This document shows positions 1-5,614 of a stretch of DNA of 7,480 bases, in pieces; the stretch's first letter is position 1, and the number at the start of each line of letters is the position of its first letter. A program made the translations under genes and the position numbers. The notes under the pieces are model-generated. The model saw only the letters and a program-made list of their open reading frames with translations. It was not told the DNA's origin and ran no database searches. Source of the stretch: JACCTH01 sp050741915. Its GTDB lineage: Bacteria; Actinomycetota; Acidimicrobiia; Spongiisociales; ZC4RG35. The stretch lies in assembly GCA_050741915.1 (NCBI GenBank), contig JBOGEX010000045.1, positions 1 through 7,480 on the forward strand, given 5' to 3'.

Positions 1-2
1 GG

Positions 3-116
3 GGCTTGGATGGAGGCCGATATAGACTGCTGACAGAGAGTGGACCGGGCTCCGCACCTGATACCCAGGGCACGTTCATTACCCAGGTGTCAGGTAGCCT
101 CCCAGCCCGCCCCTAA
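3..116 (+). CDS. Possible 3' end of an unidentified plus-strand gene (partial)
   Basis: This frame is open from the left edge to a TAA at 114-116, giving about 37 residues that end ITQVSGSLPARP. The other two plus frames close within the first 35 bases. A strong hairpin starts 28 nt after the stop, where a terminator would be expected, and that is the main reason to call it. The residues are rich in Gly, Ser and Thr with no motif I recognise; they could be the tail of a secreted or pilin-like protein, but that is a guess. An open frame this short is not significant in GC-rich DNA, so confidence is low. Confidence 0.3.
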   Translation, partial: GLDGGRYRLLTESGPGSAPDTQGTFITQVSGSLPARP

Positions 117-143
117 ACGAGCGGAGCATCCGTCACTCTCCTA

Positions 144-174
144 GACGAAGCCCCCTTGCCCCGGGGGCTTCGTC
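144..174 (+). terminator. 12-bp perfect hairpin, probable terminator
   Basis: Arms GACGAAGCCCCC (144-155) and GGGGGCTTCGTC (163-174) pair perfectly around a 7-nt loop. There is no T-run on either strand after the stem, so it is not a classical intrinsic terminator. Very stable hairpins without U tracts are common at 3' ends in high-GC actinobacteria. Its position between a likely gene end at 116 and a new start at 199 fits termination of plus-strand transcription. Confidence 0.55.
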
Positions 175-198
175 GCGTGGAGGGCTAATTTCGCCACG

Positions 199-318
199 AT
201 GCGCCCCGCCACCGCCATCGTCATCCTCATCCTCCTCGGGCTGATCATCCTCACTTTCATCTTTCAGCTCGGACCACTCCTGGGCGAGACTCCTCCGGTT
301 ACGAGCGCCGCAGGGTGA
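199..318 (+). CDS. Small single-pass membrane protein, 39 aa, function unknown
   Basis: ATG at 199 opens a 39-codon frame ending in TGA at 316-318. After a short basic start (MRPATA), residues 6-24 are almost entirely Ile, Leu, Val and Phe (for example VILILLGLIILTFIF), a clear transmembrane segment. A short polar, Pro- and Thr-containing tail follows (GETPPVTSAAG). A GGAGGG ribosome-binding-like site lies at 179-184 with a 14-nt spacer, longer than ideal; TAATTT at 186-191 could instead be a -10 element for a leaderless message. The last 20 bases overlap the 3' end of the minus-strand SAM hydrolase gene tail to tail. I do not recognise a family. Small membrane proteins of this size often modulate a larger membrane partner, but nothing here identifies one. 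The hydrophobic run and ribosome-binding site support it; no homology could be checked. Confidence 0.55.
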   Translation: MRPATAIVILILLGLIILTFIFQLGPLLGETPPVTSAAG

Positions 319-1105
319 GAGGTCGACCGGCGGCGAGACTGAGCTCCTCGTCGGCCCGCCCCCCTCGCACGGCGATGGCGATCAGCCCAGCCGAATCGAC
401 ATGAATGGCTAGCTCTCCCGCACCCACGTCGCCGAAGGCCGTCACGAAGCGGCCCTCGTGGGTGCTCGCTCCCACCCTCACCTCGACCGGCTCGCCTGGC
501 GCCACTCCGATCACCGCCATCTCCTCCGGACCGACGTTGGTCTGAACGTTGCCATACCAGTCGACCCAAAGCACCTCGCCATAGATCGCAGATTCCTCCA
601 CTTTGGAAAGAGGAAGCATCAGCGGCAGCACCTGGCCGGGATCGAGAGCTGGCCCGAGATCGGCCAGTGTTGCCTCCCCCGCGGCGAGCAAAGCGGCGGC
701 GGGGGCCAAGACATCGCGACCGGCGAAGGTTGCCCCGGGGCCTTCGATTATCAGCTCCGGATTCTCGATGGCATGGATAGCGCCCGCACCTCCGACCATG
801 GCGACGGCAGGTGAAAGCAGGCCATTGTCGGGACCAACAAAAAAACCGGCCCCGGTCTCGAGGGCGAGCGCTTTGCGGGCGGTTCCTACCCCGGGATCGA
901 CGATTGCCAGCACGACCCCCGGGGGGAGGAACTGGACGGCTCGGGTCAGCGCCAATGCTCCGCCGCGAATGTCGCCGGGGGCGATTCCATGGGTGATGTC
1001 GATCACTCGCGAGTCGGGCGAGAGGCGATAGATAACCCCGTGTACTACTCCGACGAACTCGTCTTGAGTGCCGAAATCCGACAGGAAACTGATCGGCTGC
1101 GCCAC
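299..1105 (-). CDS. SAM hydroxide adenosyltransferase (DUF62 SAM hydrolase), altered active site
   Basis: The predicted 268-aa cytoplasmic protein belongs to the DUF62 family, whose members hydrolyse S-adenosylmethionine to adenosine and methionine; chlorinase SalL and fluorinase are relatives. Family landmarks run in order: FLSDFG (residues 7-12), HGIAPGDIRGGA (39-50), VDPGVGT (69-75), FVGPDNGLL (89-97), GRDVLAP (129-135), and DWYGNVQTN (182-190) in the C-terminal beta-barrel domain. In the archaeal enzyme the proposed catalytic triad is Asp-Arg-His. Asp70 and Arg77 are present with the right spacing, but the His of the usual FHGRD is Ala128 here, so hydrolase activity is uncertain. I chose GTG 1105, just before the first conserved strand. 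The open frame continues to 1321, but that extension overlaps the divergent kinase gene and lacks family character. GAGGGG lies upstream at a long spacing. Length matches the family. The neighbouring kinase is divergent, separated by 40 bp. Confidence 0.88.
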   Translation of the reverse strand: MAQPISFLSDFGTQDEFVGVVHGVIYRLSPDSRVIDITHGIAPGDIRGGALALTRAVQFLPPGVVLAIVDPGVGTARKALALETGAGFFVGPDNGLLSPAVAMVGGAGAIHAIENPELIIEGPGATFAGRDVLAPAAALLAAGEATLADLGPALDPGQVLPLMLPLSKVEESAIYGEVLWVDWYGNVQTNVGPEEMAVIGVAPGEPVEVRVGASTHEGRFVTAFGDVGAGELAIHVDSAGLIAIAVRGGRADEELSLAAGRPLTLRRS

Positions 1106-1106
1106 G

Positions 1107-1136
1107 TTGGGCGAGATTAGGGACCCCTCGTAAGAT
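1107..1136 (+). promoter_or_regulatory. Candidate promoter for the polynucleotide kinase gene
   Basis: TAAGAT (1131-1136) resembles a -10 box (TAnnnT) and TTGGGC (1107-1112) a weak -35, with an 18-nt spacer. Transcription would begin near 1143-1146, at or just before the ATG, which suggests a leaderless or nearly leaderless mRNA. That agrees with the lack of a clear ribosome-binding site before 1146. Leaderless genes are frequent in Actinobacteria. The call is by eye only. Confidence 0.35.
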
Positions 1137-1145
1137 GCCCGTCCG

Positions 1146-2030
1146 ATGCCGCCCACCATCCACGAGGAGCTCGCTCTGGAGATGGCGGGTGCAGCGTCGG
1201 TGATGCTGATCGGGGCGCTCGACACCGGTAAAACCACAATGGCTCGGCGTCTGGCCAGGGCTGCCCTGAACGAAGGTCGCACCGTTGGATACATCGATGC
1301 CGACATCGGCAACTCGAGCATCGGGCCTCCAACTTGTGTCGGCCTCCGTCTGCTCGGATCCCAACACGACCTCGAGCACGCCTGGGACCAACCGGATGCG
1401 CTTCATTTCGTTGGCGGGATCAGCCCCGAACGGCTCGTCCTCCAGCATGTCATTGCCACCGCCGCCCTGGTGGAGCAAGCGCGGGAATGGGCCGACATGA
1501 TCGTCATCGACACCAGCCCGATGATTGCCGGGGTGGTTGGGGAGACGCTCAAGTATCACAAGATGGAGTTGTGCCGGCCGGAAGCCGTGATCGCCTTGCA
1601 GCGCGGGGGCGAGCTCGAGCCGGTGGTGGGCATGCTGCGACGGTTCTTCGGCGCCAATGTCGTCACGGCCCCAGTTGAAGGAGATGTCCGGCCCTCGAGC
1701 CCCGACGAGCGGATGGGGCGGCGAGCGGATCGATTTTCGGCAGCATTCGTGGGACCGCTCGAGCGTTGGCGGGTGCGGCCGACGGTTTTCGCCCCCACTC
1801 TCCCGATCGGTCTCGATCCCGCCCGACTCGACGGGTTATTGGTAGGGATCCACGACACCGAAGGCCGCTGTCAGGGTCTCGGCCGGCTCGAGGTCGACGA
1901 CGGCAATCTCAAGGTCCTCACCAACCGGGGCGAGGGAATGCAGGGACTCAGGCTGGGGTCGCTCCGGCTCGATCTGGAACGGTTCGACGTACGCCCGGTC
2001 AACCTGCGCGAGTTGATGTTCGGCCTCTAG
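1146..2030 (+). CDS. Clp1/Grc3-type polynucleotide 5'-kinase-like P-loop ATPase
   Basis: This 294-aa protein resembles COG1341/CLP1_P proteins, which phosphorylate 5'-hydroxyl ends of RNA or DNA with ATP and in archaea and eukaryotes act in tRNA and rRNA processing. Visible features are a Walker A P-loop GALDTGKTT (residues 23-31, Lys29); the family block DADIGNSSIGPPTCVGL (51-67), matching the Grc3-like DxDxGQxxxxPP pattern with Asn where Gln is usual; HFVGGISPE (87-95); IDTSPMIAG (121-129) followed by KYHKMELCRPEAVIALQR (136-153); and an Arg-rich stretch DERMGRRADRF (187-197) at the place of the lid arginines. A C-terminal beta-rich part (about 230-294) contains GLRLGSLRLD. No signal peptide or membrane segment is seen. 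ATG 1146 gives an N-terminus PPTIHEEL of the kind expected before the P-loop; a later ATG at 1182 has GGAG close by but would remove part of the N-terminal helix. Substrate, RNA or DNA, cannot be told. It is divergent from the SAM hydrolase gene. Confidence 0.82.
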   Translation: MPPTIHEELALEMAGAASVMLIGALDTGKTTMARRLARAALNEGRTVGYIDADIGNSSIGPPTCVGLRLLGSQHDLEHAWDQPDALHFVGGISPERLVLQHVIATAALVEQAREWADMIVIDTSPMIAGVVGETLKYHKMELCRPEAVIALQRGGELEPVVGMLRRFFGANVVTAPVEGDVRPSSPDERMGRRADRFSAAFVGPLERWRVRPTVFAPTLPIGLDPARLDGLLVGIHDTEGRCQGLGRLEVDDGNLKVLTNRGEGMQGLRLGSLRLDLERFDVRPVNLRELMFGL

Positions 2031-2200
2031 ACCCCCCTCCCCACTGCGGGGTACTCCTCCCAACGCTCGCTCCGCTCGCTGGGGGAGCAACGGAGAACGG
2101 TGCTTCTCCCCCTTCGGGGTACTCCCTCCAACGCTCGCTATTTCTCCTCCCGAAGGGGGGGTAGTACCGGCGCTAGCCGGGGAGGGAGAAACAGAGAAAA
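2031..2200. repeat. Intergenic repeat region with two 25-bp direct copies and inverted repeats
   Basis: Copies at 2047-2071 and 2115-2139 match at 23 of 25 positions and share the starts CGGGGTACTCC and the ends AACGCTCGCT. The second copy is framed by an inverted repeat, CCCCCTTCGGG (2108-2118) and CCCGAAGGGGG (2149-2159), with a further GGTACT/AGTACC pair at 2118-2123 and 2163-2168, so alternative foldings are possible. A small GCTCGCT tandem lies at 2065-2080. The region follows the kinase stop directly and has no coding character. It looks like an interspersed REP- or MITE-like element and may also serve as the 3' end of the kinase transcript. Copy number in the genome is unknown. Confidence 0.6.
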
Positions 2201-2367
2201 AGAAGCGCCCGAGGAACCTCTCGGCCCGAGACCCCGCACTTCCCCGAACGGGCTTTCCGGCCGATCAGCACCTTGGGCGCTTCCCTTGGGCGACAGTACG
2301 GAACGGGGGGAAGCGGGTCAACCGATCCGGACAAGGCTCGATTTCGCGACCCGTCGACGTAATCAAT

Positions 2368-2392
2368 CCTCACCTCTCCTAACCCAACCTCA
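2368..2392 (-). repeat. Five-unit imperfect pentanucleotide array (GG every 5 nt on the minus strand)
   Basis: On the plus strand the units are CCTCA, CCTCT, CCTAA, CCCAA and CCTCA, in exact 5-nt register. Read on the minus strand this is a G-tract series (TGAGG, TTGGG, TTAGG, AGAGG, TGAGG) that could form a two-quartet G-quadruplex if single-stranded. It lies downstream of mshA, so it would be in that message if transcription reads through. Function unknown. Confidence 0.5.
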
Positions 2393-2431
2393 CGAAAATC
2401 GAAGGTAGGTCGCTCGCCCCCTTTTTCCCCA

Positions 2432-2465
2432 CTTTCCACAGGTTTCCACAGGGATTTGTGCACAA
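2432..2465 (+). other. Small cluster of DnaA-box-like sequences
   Basis: CTTTCCACA (2432-2440) and GTTTCCACA (2442-2450) are 9-mers repeated at exactly 10 bp, so they lie on the same helical face. They are followed by TTGTGCACA (2456-2464), part of the palindrome TTGTGCACAA. The last differs at one position from the actinobacterial DnaA box TTGTCCACA; the first two differ at two positions from it and from TTATCCACA. No dnaA, dnaN or rpmH is in the window, so this is not evidence for oriC. It may be a secondary DnaA site or chance. The rest of 2201-2535 holds only short imperfect inverted repeats and no convincing gene. Confidence 0.3.
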
Positions 2466-2535
2466 CCGGCTGTTGGGAACTTTCTATGGGTTGTTTTCGC
2501 GAAGGAGTACCCGGATCTCCCGAGCCTCCGTCATG

Positions 2536-3756
2536 TCAGTTGCCAGGCGAAAGCACCCCGCGGTAGAGCTCGAGATATCGCTTGACCGTGTCGTCCCACG
2601 AAAAGCGCTTGGCCCAATCGGTTGCCGCCCGACCCATCTTCGCCTTGAGCTCGGGATCCTCTATCAGGCGCAACGCTGCCTCCGCATAGTCGGCGGGATC
2701 CCAACCATCGATCAGAAGGCCACTCGTGCCATCGTCAACCACGTAGATCAACCCACCGGTCCGCGCCGCGATTACGGGAACGCCGCAGGCTTGCGCCTCG
2801 GCCGCCACCAGACCAAAACTTTCCGAACGGGAAGGGACGAGGAGGAGGTCAGCCGATCGATAGACGTCGGCCAGGAGCCCGTGCGGAAGGGGGCTGACGA
2901 AACGAACCCGGCTCCCAACCGAAAGCGCCACAGCCTGCCGGCGCAGCCGGTTGAGCTCTTCGAGGCCGTTGGGCCCCGACGGGCCCCCGACAATCACCAG
3001 GGTCGTGTCGGGGTGGCGACGTTGGACCGAAGCCAACGCGGCAATCGTCACCTCGACGCCTTTGTGCGGCTGGATGCGTCCGACAAAGAGGAGGATCGGT
3101 CCTTCGCCCAGGCCCAGCCGCCGACGCGCCCCAGCCCGGGACCCGGGCTTGAAGACACGATGGTCGACACCCGGTGGCGAGGTACAGAGCCGATTGGGGT
3201 CGGCACCGTAGAAATCGAGCAACTCCTCGGCTTCTGCTGGCGTCGATGCCATCACGCAATCCGAGCTCTCGATTACTTCGTGTTCGGCTGCAATTCGAAT
3301 CAGGCTCTCGGGAGGCTCGCCGGGAAGGAGGGAGTCGTTCTTGACCCGACCGAGGGTGTGAAACGAATTCGCCAACGGAATGCGGCGAGCTCGCTTCACG
3401 AGCAAACCGGCCCAACCCGAAAGCCAGTAGTGAGAGTGGAGGATCTGCGGAGGATCGTGGCGGATGTTCTCGATCACCGCCTTGGCGAATGGTCGGACAA
3501 ATCGAATCAACGCTGGGATCGAGAGCGGATGGGCCGGACCGACATCGACGTGGATCACCCGGTAGCCGGCCACGACTTCGACCACCGCGGGATCGTCGGG
3601 ATCCTGACGGCGGGTGAAGACGTCGACACCTACTCCTTTGGCAGCCATTGTCCGAGCAAGTTGATCGATGTAGACGTTCATCCCGCCCGCGTCTCCCGAA
3701 CCGGGCTGGGAGAGCGGTGAGGTGTGCATCGACAGATACACCACCTTTTCAATCAC
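2536..3756 (-). CDS. mshA: MshA-type D-inositol-3-phosphate glycosyltransferase (mycothiol biosynthesis)
   Basis: The 406-aa protein is a GT-B fold, family 4 glycosyltransferase. MshA transfers GlcNAc from UDP-GlcNAc to 1L-myo-inositol-1-phosphate, the first step of mycothiol synthesis in the cytoplasm. The N-terminal domain shows the MshA signature HTSPLSQPGSGDAGGMNVY (residues 11-29), then HSHYWLSG (107-114) and FHTLGRVKN (132-140). The linker has PPGVDHRVFKPG (194-205). The C-terminal domain has VGRIQPHKG (225-233; Arg227 and Lys232 expected to bind the nucleotide diphosphate) and the EX7E motif ESFGLVAAE with Glu312 and Glu320. Length is close to the shorter known MshA proteins. The start is GTG 3756, 8 nt after the acyltransferase stop, giving MIEKVVYLSMHTSP, the expected spacing to the signature. 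No clear ribosome-binding site precedes it, so translation is probably coupled to the upstream gene. It is last in the operon. The other mycothiol genes (mshB, mshC, mshD) are not in the window. A sucrose-phosphate-synthase-like GT4 is a less likely alternative. Confidence 0.9.
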   Translation of the reverse strand: MIEKVVYLSMHTSPLSQPGSGDAGGMNVYIDQLARTMAAKGVGVDVFTRRQDPDDPAVVEVVAGYRVIHVDVGPAHPLSIPALIRFVRPFAKAVIENIRHDPPQILHSHYWLSGWAGLLVKRARRIPLANSFHTLGRVKNDSLLPGEPPESLIRIAAEHEVIESSDCVMASTPAEAEELLDFYGADPNRLCTSPPGVDHRVFKPGSRAGARRRLGLGEGPILLFVGRIQPHKGVEVTIAALASVQRRHPDTTLVIVGGPSGPNGLEELNRLRRQAVALSVGSRVRFVSPLPHGLLADVYRSADLLLVPSRSESFGLVAAEAQACGVPVIAARTGGLIYVVDDGTSGLLIDGWDPADYAEAALRLIEDPELKAKMGRAATDWAKRFSWDDTVKRYLELYRGVLSPGN

Positions 3757-3764
3757 GGGAGGGC

Positions 3765-4667
3765 TCAGGTGGTCGCTTCCAATCGCAGGAGCTGGCGGCG
3801 TTGCGCCCCCAGGCGAGCCTTGTAGTCCTCGTCACCCTTGAGGAAGTCGAAAATCGAGAGGCCGTCGCCGATGGCTCTTTCGATCATCGACTGGAGGAGA
3901 ACCAACCCCGGTGATGCAGCGCGCAGGGAGGGGTCGTAGCTCGAGTTGTATACGTAGTAGCCATCGCTATCGCTCCACCCGAATACGCAGGCAGCGGCCC
4001 CGCCGGTTGGCGTCGCCAGGTAGTCAACCCGCCAGCCGGAGAGTTCGGCCAGTCGCGAGAAGAAGGCGAGCCGACGACCGATCATGAACTGGCCCTTCTC
4101 CCCTGGGGCGAGTCGGTGGAGCCGCACAAATTCGTCGAAGCCCTCTCCCCCACCGCTGTGGTGGACAACCGGTCCGATCAACTCTTCATACCGACGGCGT
4201 TTGCGACGCAGTTCTTGCCGTTCTCGTTTCGGCAGGCGCCCATAGAACTCATCGCGGTCGGAAGGAAGGGAGAGGACCATCGCCGTTTCGTGCACAATCG
4301 ACGTCGAAGAGAGTCCGGCATTTTCGAGGGCCATCAACAATGGCGCTGCCGCCTCCTCGGGGAGCGAGTCGAAACTGAGCTCGATTCCGCTTCCGATCTC
4401 TTCGCAGAGAAAACCGATGGCCTCATCGAGACCTTGGCCCAGCGGGCTGTGGTAGTCGGTGAGATCGGGTTCCCCCATCAACTCGATCCGGGCGTCGGTC
4501 TTCATCATCGACAGCTGGCCTTCGTCCCAATCGACGGTCACCGGTTCCACTCCCTCGCCCAGTTCATCGAGCCAAGCTCGGAGAAAGTCCGTGCCGGGGA
4601 ATGGTCCCACCGCCGGGGCCAGTGGGGCCAGGTCTCCTCGCTCGACCAGGTCGCTGTGGACCTTCAT
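3765..4667 (-). CDS. GNAT-fold acyltransferase of the BioF2-like/FemAB-like type
   Basis: The predicted cytoplasmic protein has 300 aa. Residues about 130-300 fit the Acetyltransf_6 (BioF2-like) domain found in CelD- and FemAB-related proteins. It has the basic helix LPKRERQELRRKRRRYEEL (145-163), the strand block GGAAACVFGWSDSDGYYVYN (222-241), the helix DPSLRAASPGLVLLQSMIERA (245-265), and the closing motif FDFLKGDEDYKARLG (273-287), which matches the family's FxxGxxxYK pattern. The first 120 residues are acidic and less conserved. Members transfer acyl or aminoacyl groups to sugars, peptides or polysaccharide precursors; the substrate here is unknown. The start is ATG 4667, which overlaps the asparaginase stop as ATGA, a typical translational-coupling arrangement. 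The frame stays open to 5051, but that extension lies inside the asparaginase gene and has shadow-like composition. The gene sits directly before mshA, so a role on a thiol or sugar metabolite is conceivable. It lacks the two-domain layout of MshD, so I do not assign it to mycothiol synthesis. Confidence 0.8.
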   Translation of the reverse strand: MKVHSDLVERGDLAPLAPAVGPFPGTDFLRAWLDELGEGVEPVTVDWDEGQLSMMKTDARIELMGEPDLTDYHSPLGQGLDEAIGFLCEEIGSGIELSFDSLPEEAAAPLLMALENAGLSSTSIVHETAMVLSLPSDRDEFYGRLPKRERQELRRKRRRYEELIGPVVHHSGGGEGFDEFVRLHRLAPGEKGQFMIGRRLAFFSRLAELSGWRVDYLATPTGGAAACVFGWSDSDGYYVYNSSYDPSLRAASPGLVLLQSMIERAIGDGLSIFDFLKGDEDYKARLGAQRRQLLRLEATT

Positions 4668-5608
4668 TCCCAAGCCAACTCCACCAGCGAGCGGAACCTT
4701 CCCACCGGCATGCCACCGCCTCGCGTTGTCGGGGAGGCGATATCCGACAGTGACTGGCGGGCGGCATTCGAAATCAGGCCCAGTCGTTCGAGAGCGGCCA
4801 CAGCTCCCACCCCCACCGCCTCGCTGCTTCCGTCCCAGCACTTGATCGCGACCCCGTAGCCGTTGCGGAGGCCGATGCCCAGGCAACCAGCGGCTCCACG
4901 CTTGGCGGCGGCGTCGAGGGACGTGGCGATCGAGGCGTCGATGTTGCCGTAACCGGAGACGAGGGCGGGATAGGCGTGCATCGCCTCGTAGACCGGCCCC
5001 ATCTCGGGGGCCGAAGCGAGAAACGAAAAGGATTTGGCCATCGCCAGGCAATTGGTGGCGAAGACCGGTGCCCCGCAGCCGTCGATTCCGATCGGATCGG
5101 TTGGTCCGGAGACATCGGTCATGAACTCAGTGATCTGTTTCTGCAAAGGGTGGTCCGCTTCGAGATAGGAGTTCGGATCCCATCCCGAGTTGATGCATGC
5201 GGCCAGCATCGCCGCATGTTTCCCCGAGCAGTTGTTCCAGATCCGGCGGGGGACGGTGGCTCCTTCGTTCGCCAAACGGCGAGCGGCCGTCGCCCGAAGT
5301 GGCCAACTCGGAGGACAACCAAGAGAGGTTTCGGAAAGCCCGGCGTCGGTCAGCATTCGGTCGACCAAAGCAACGTGGACCGGCTCGCCATCGTGACTGG
5401 CGCAGGCGATCGCCATCGTCTCCCCGGCCAGTTGAGCGCTGGCGCGGCTGCTCACATGCGCCTGAAACGGCTTGGCGGCGGATCGAAAGTAGAAGCGACG
5501 ATCGATATCGCCGGTCGAAGCGACCAGTGCCCCATCAGGATCGGTGACGGCGATGGCACCGTCGTGGATTGTCTCCACCAGGCCCGAGCGGACCTGCTCG
5601 GCCAACAC
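4664..5608 (-). CDS. Asparaginase II family protein (Rhizobium etli-type, class 3)
   Basis: The 314-aa protein belongs to the Asparaginase_II family (PF06089), typified by the inducible thermolabile L-asparaginase of Rhizobium etli, which hydrolyses asparagine to aspartate and ammonia. It is unrelated to the E. coli AnsA/AnsB fold and has a serine-beta-lactamase-like fold with an SxxK pair. The key blocks are all present: FRSAAKPFQA (residues 41-50, Ser43 and Lys46), CASHDGEPVHV (69-79), NNCSGKHAAMLAAC (125-138, Cys127 and Lys130), IDGCGAPVFA (175-184, Cys178; Cys127 and Cys178 are the expected metal-binding cysteines) and GVAIKCWDG (252-260). Length is slightly below the usual 330-370 aa. 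The start is GTG 5608, 6 nt after the rsiG-like stop; TTG 5605 is an alternative. No strong ribosome-binding site is seen, suggesting coupling. No signal peptide, so cytoplasmic. Why it sits in this operon is unclear. Activity on another amide substrate cannot be excluded. Confidence 0.88.
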   Translation of the reverse strand: MLAEQVRSGLVETIHDGAIAVTDPDGALVASTGDIDRRFYFRSAAKPFQAHVSSRASAQLAGETMAIACASHDGEPVHVALVDRMLTDAGLSETSLGCPPSWPLRATAARRLANEGATVPRRIWNNCSGKHAAMLAACINSGWDPNSYLEADHPLQKQITEFMTDVSGPTDPIGIDGCGAPVFATNCLAMAKSFSFLASAPEMGPVYEAMHAYPALVSGYGNIDASIATSLDAAAKRGAAGCLGIGLRNGYGVAIKCWDGSSEAVGVGAVAALERLGLISNAARQSLSDIASPTTRGGGMPVGRFRSLVELAWE

Positions 5609-5614
5609 CGCCAG

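Noticed and set aside
16..23. GCCGATAT, similar to the -10 of WhiG/sigma28-type promoters, of interest because of the RsiG-like gene
   Set aside because: The matching -35 would lie outside the window and the site falls in a possible coding stretch; a single 8-mer is too weak.
264..1559. 431-codon minus-strand open frame overlapping both the SAM hydrolase and the kinase genes
   Set aside because: It is Arg-, Gly- and Ser-rich with no family motifs and crosses two well-supported genes in other frames; typical of high-GC shadow frames.
2173..2463. Minus-strand 96-codon and plus-strand 102-codon (2100-2408) frames in the intergenic region
   Set aside because: Both overlap the repeat region and the pentamer array, are low in complexity and lack motifs or a convincing ribosome-binding site.
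2456..2465. TTGTGCACAA palindrome considered as a parS or other partition site
   Set aside because: It does not match the parS consensus, which centres on CACGTG within TGTTTCACGTGAAACA.
2458..3720. 420-codon plus-strand open frame opposite mshA
   Set aside because: It lies antisense to a gene with clear family motifs, and its translation shows no recognisable domain.
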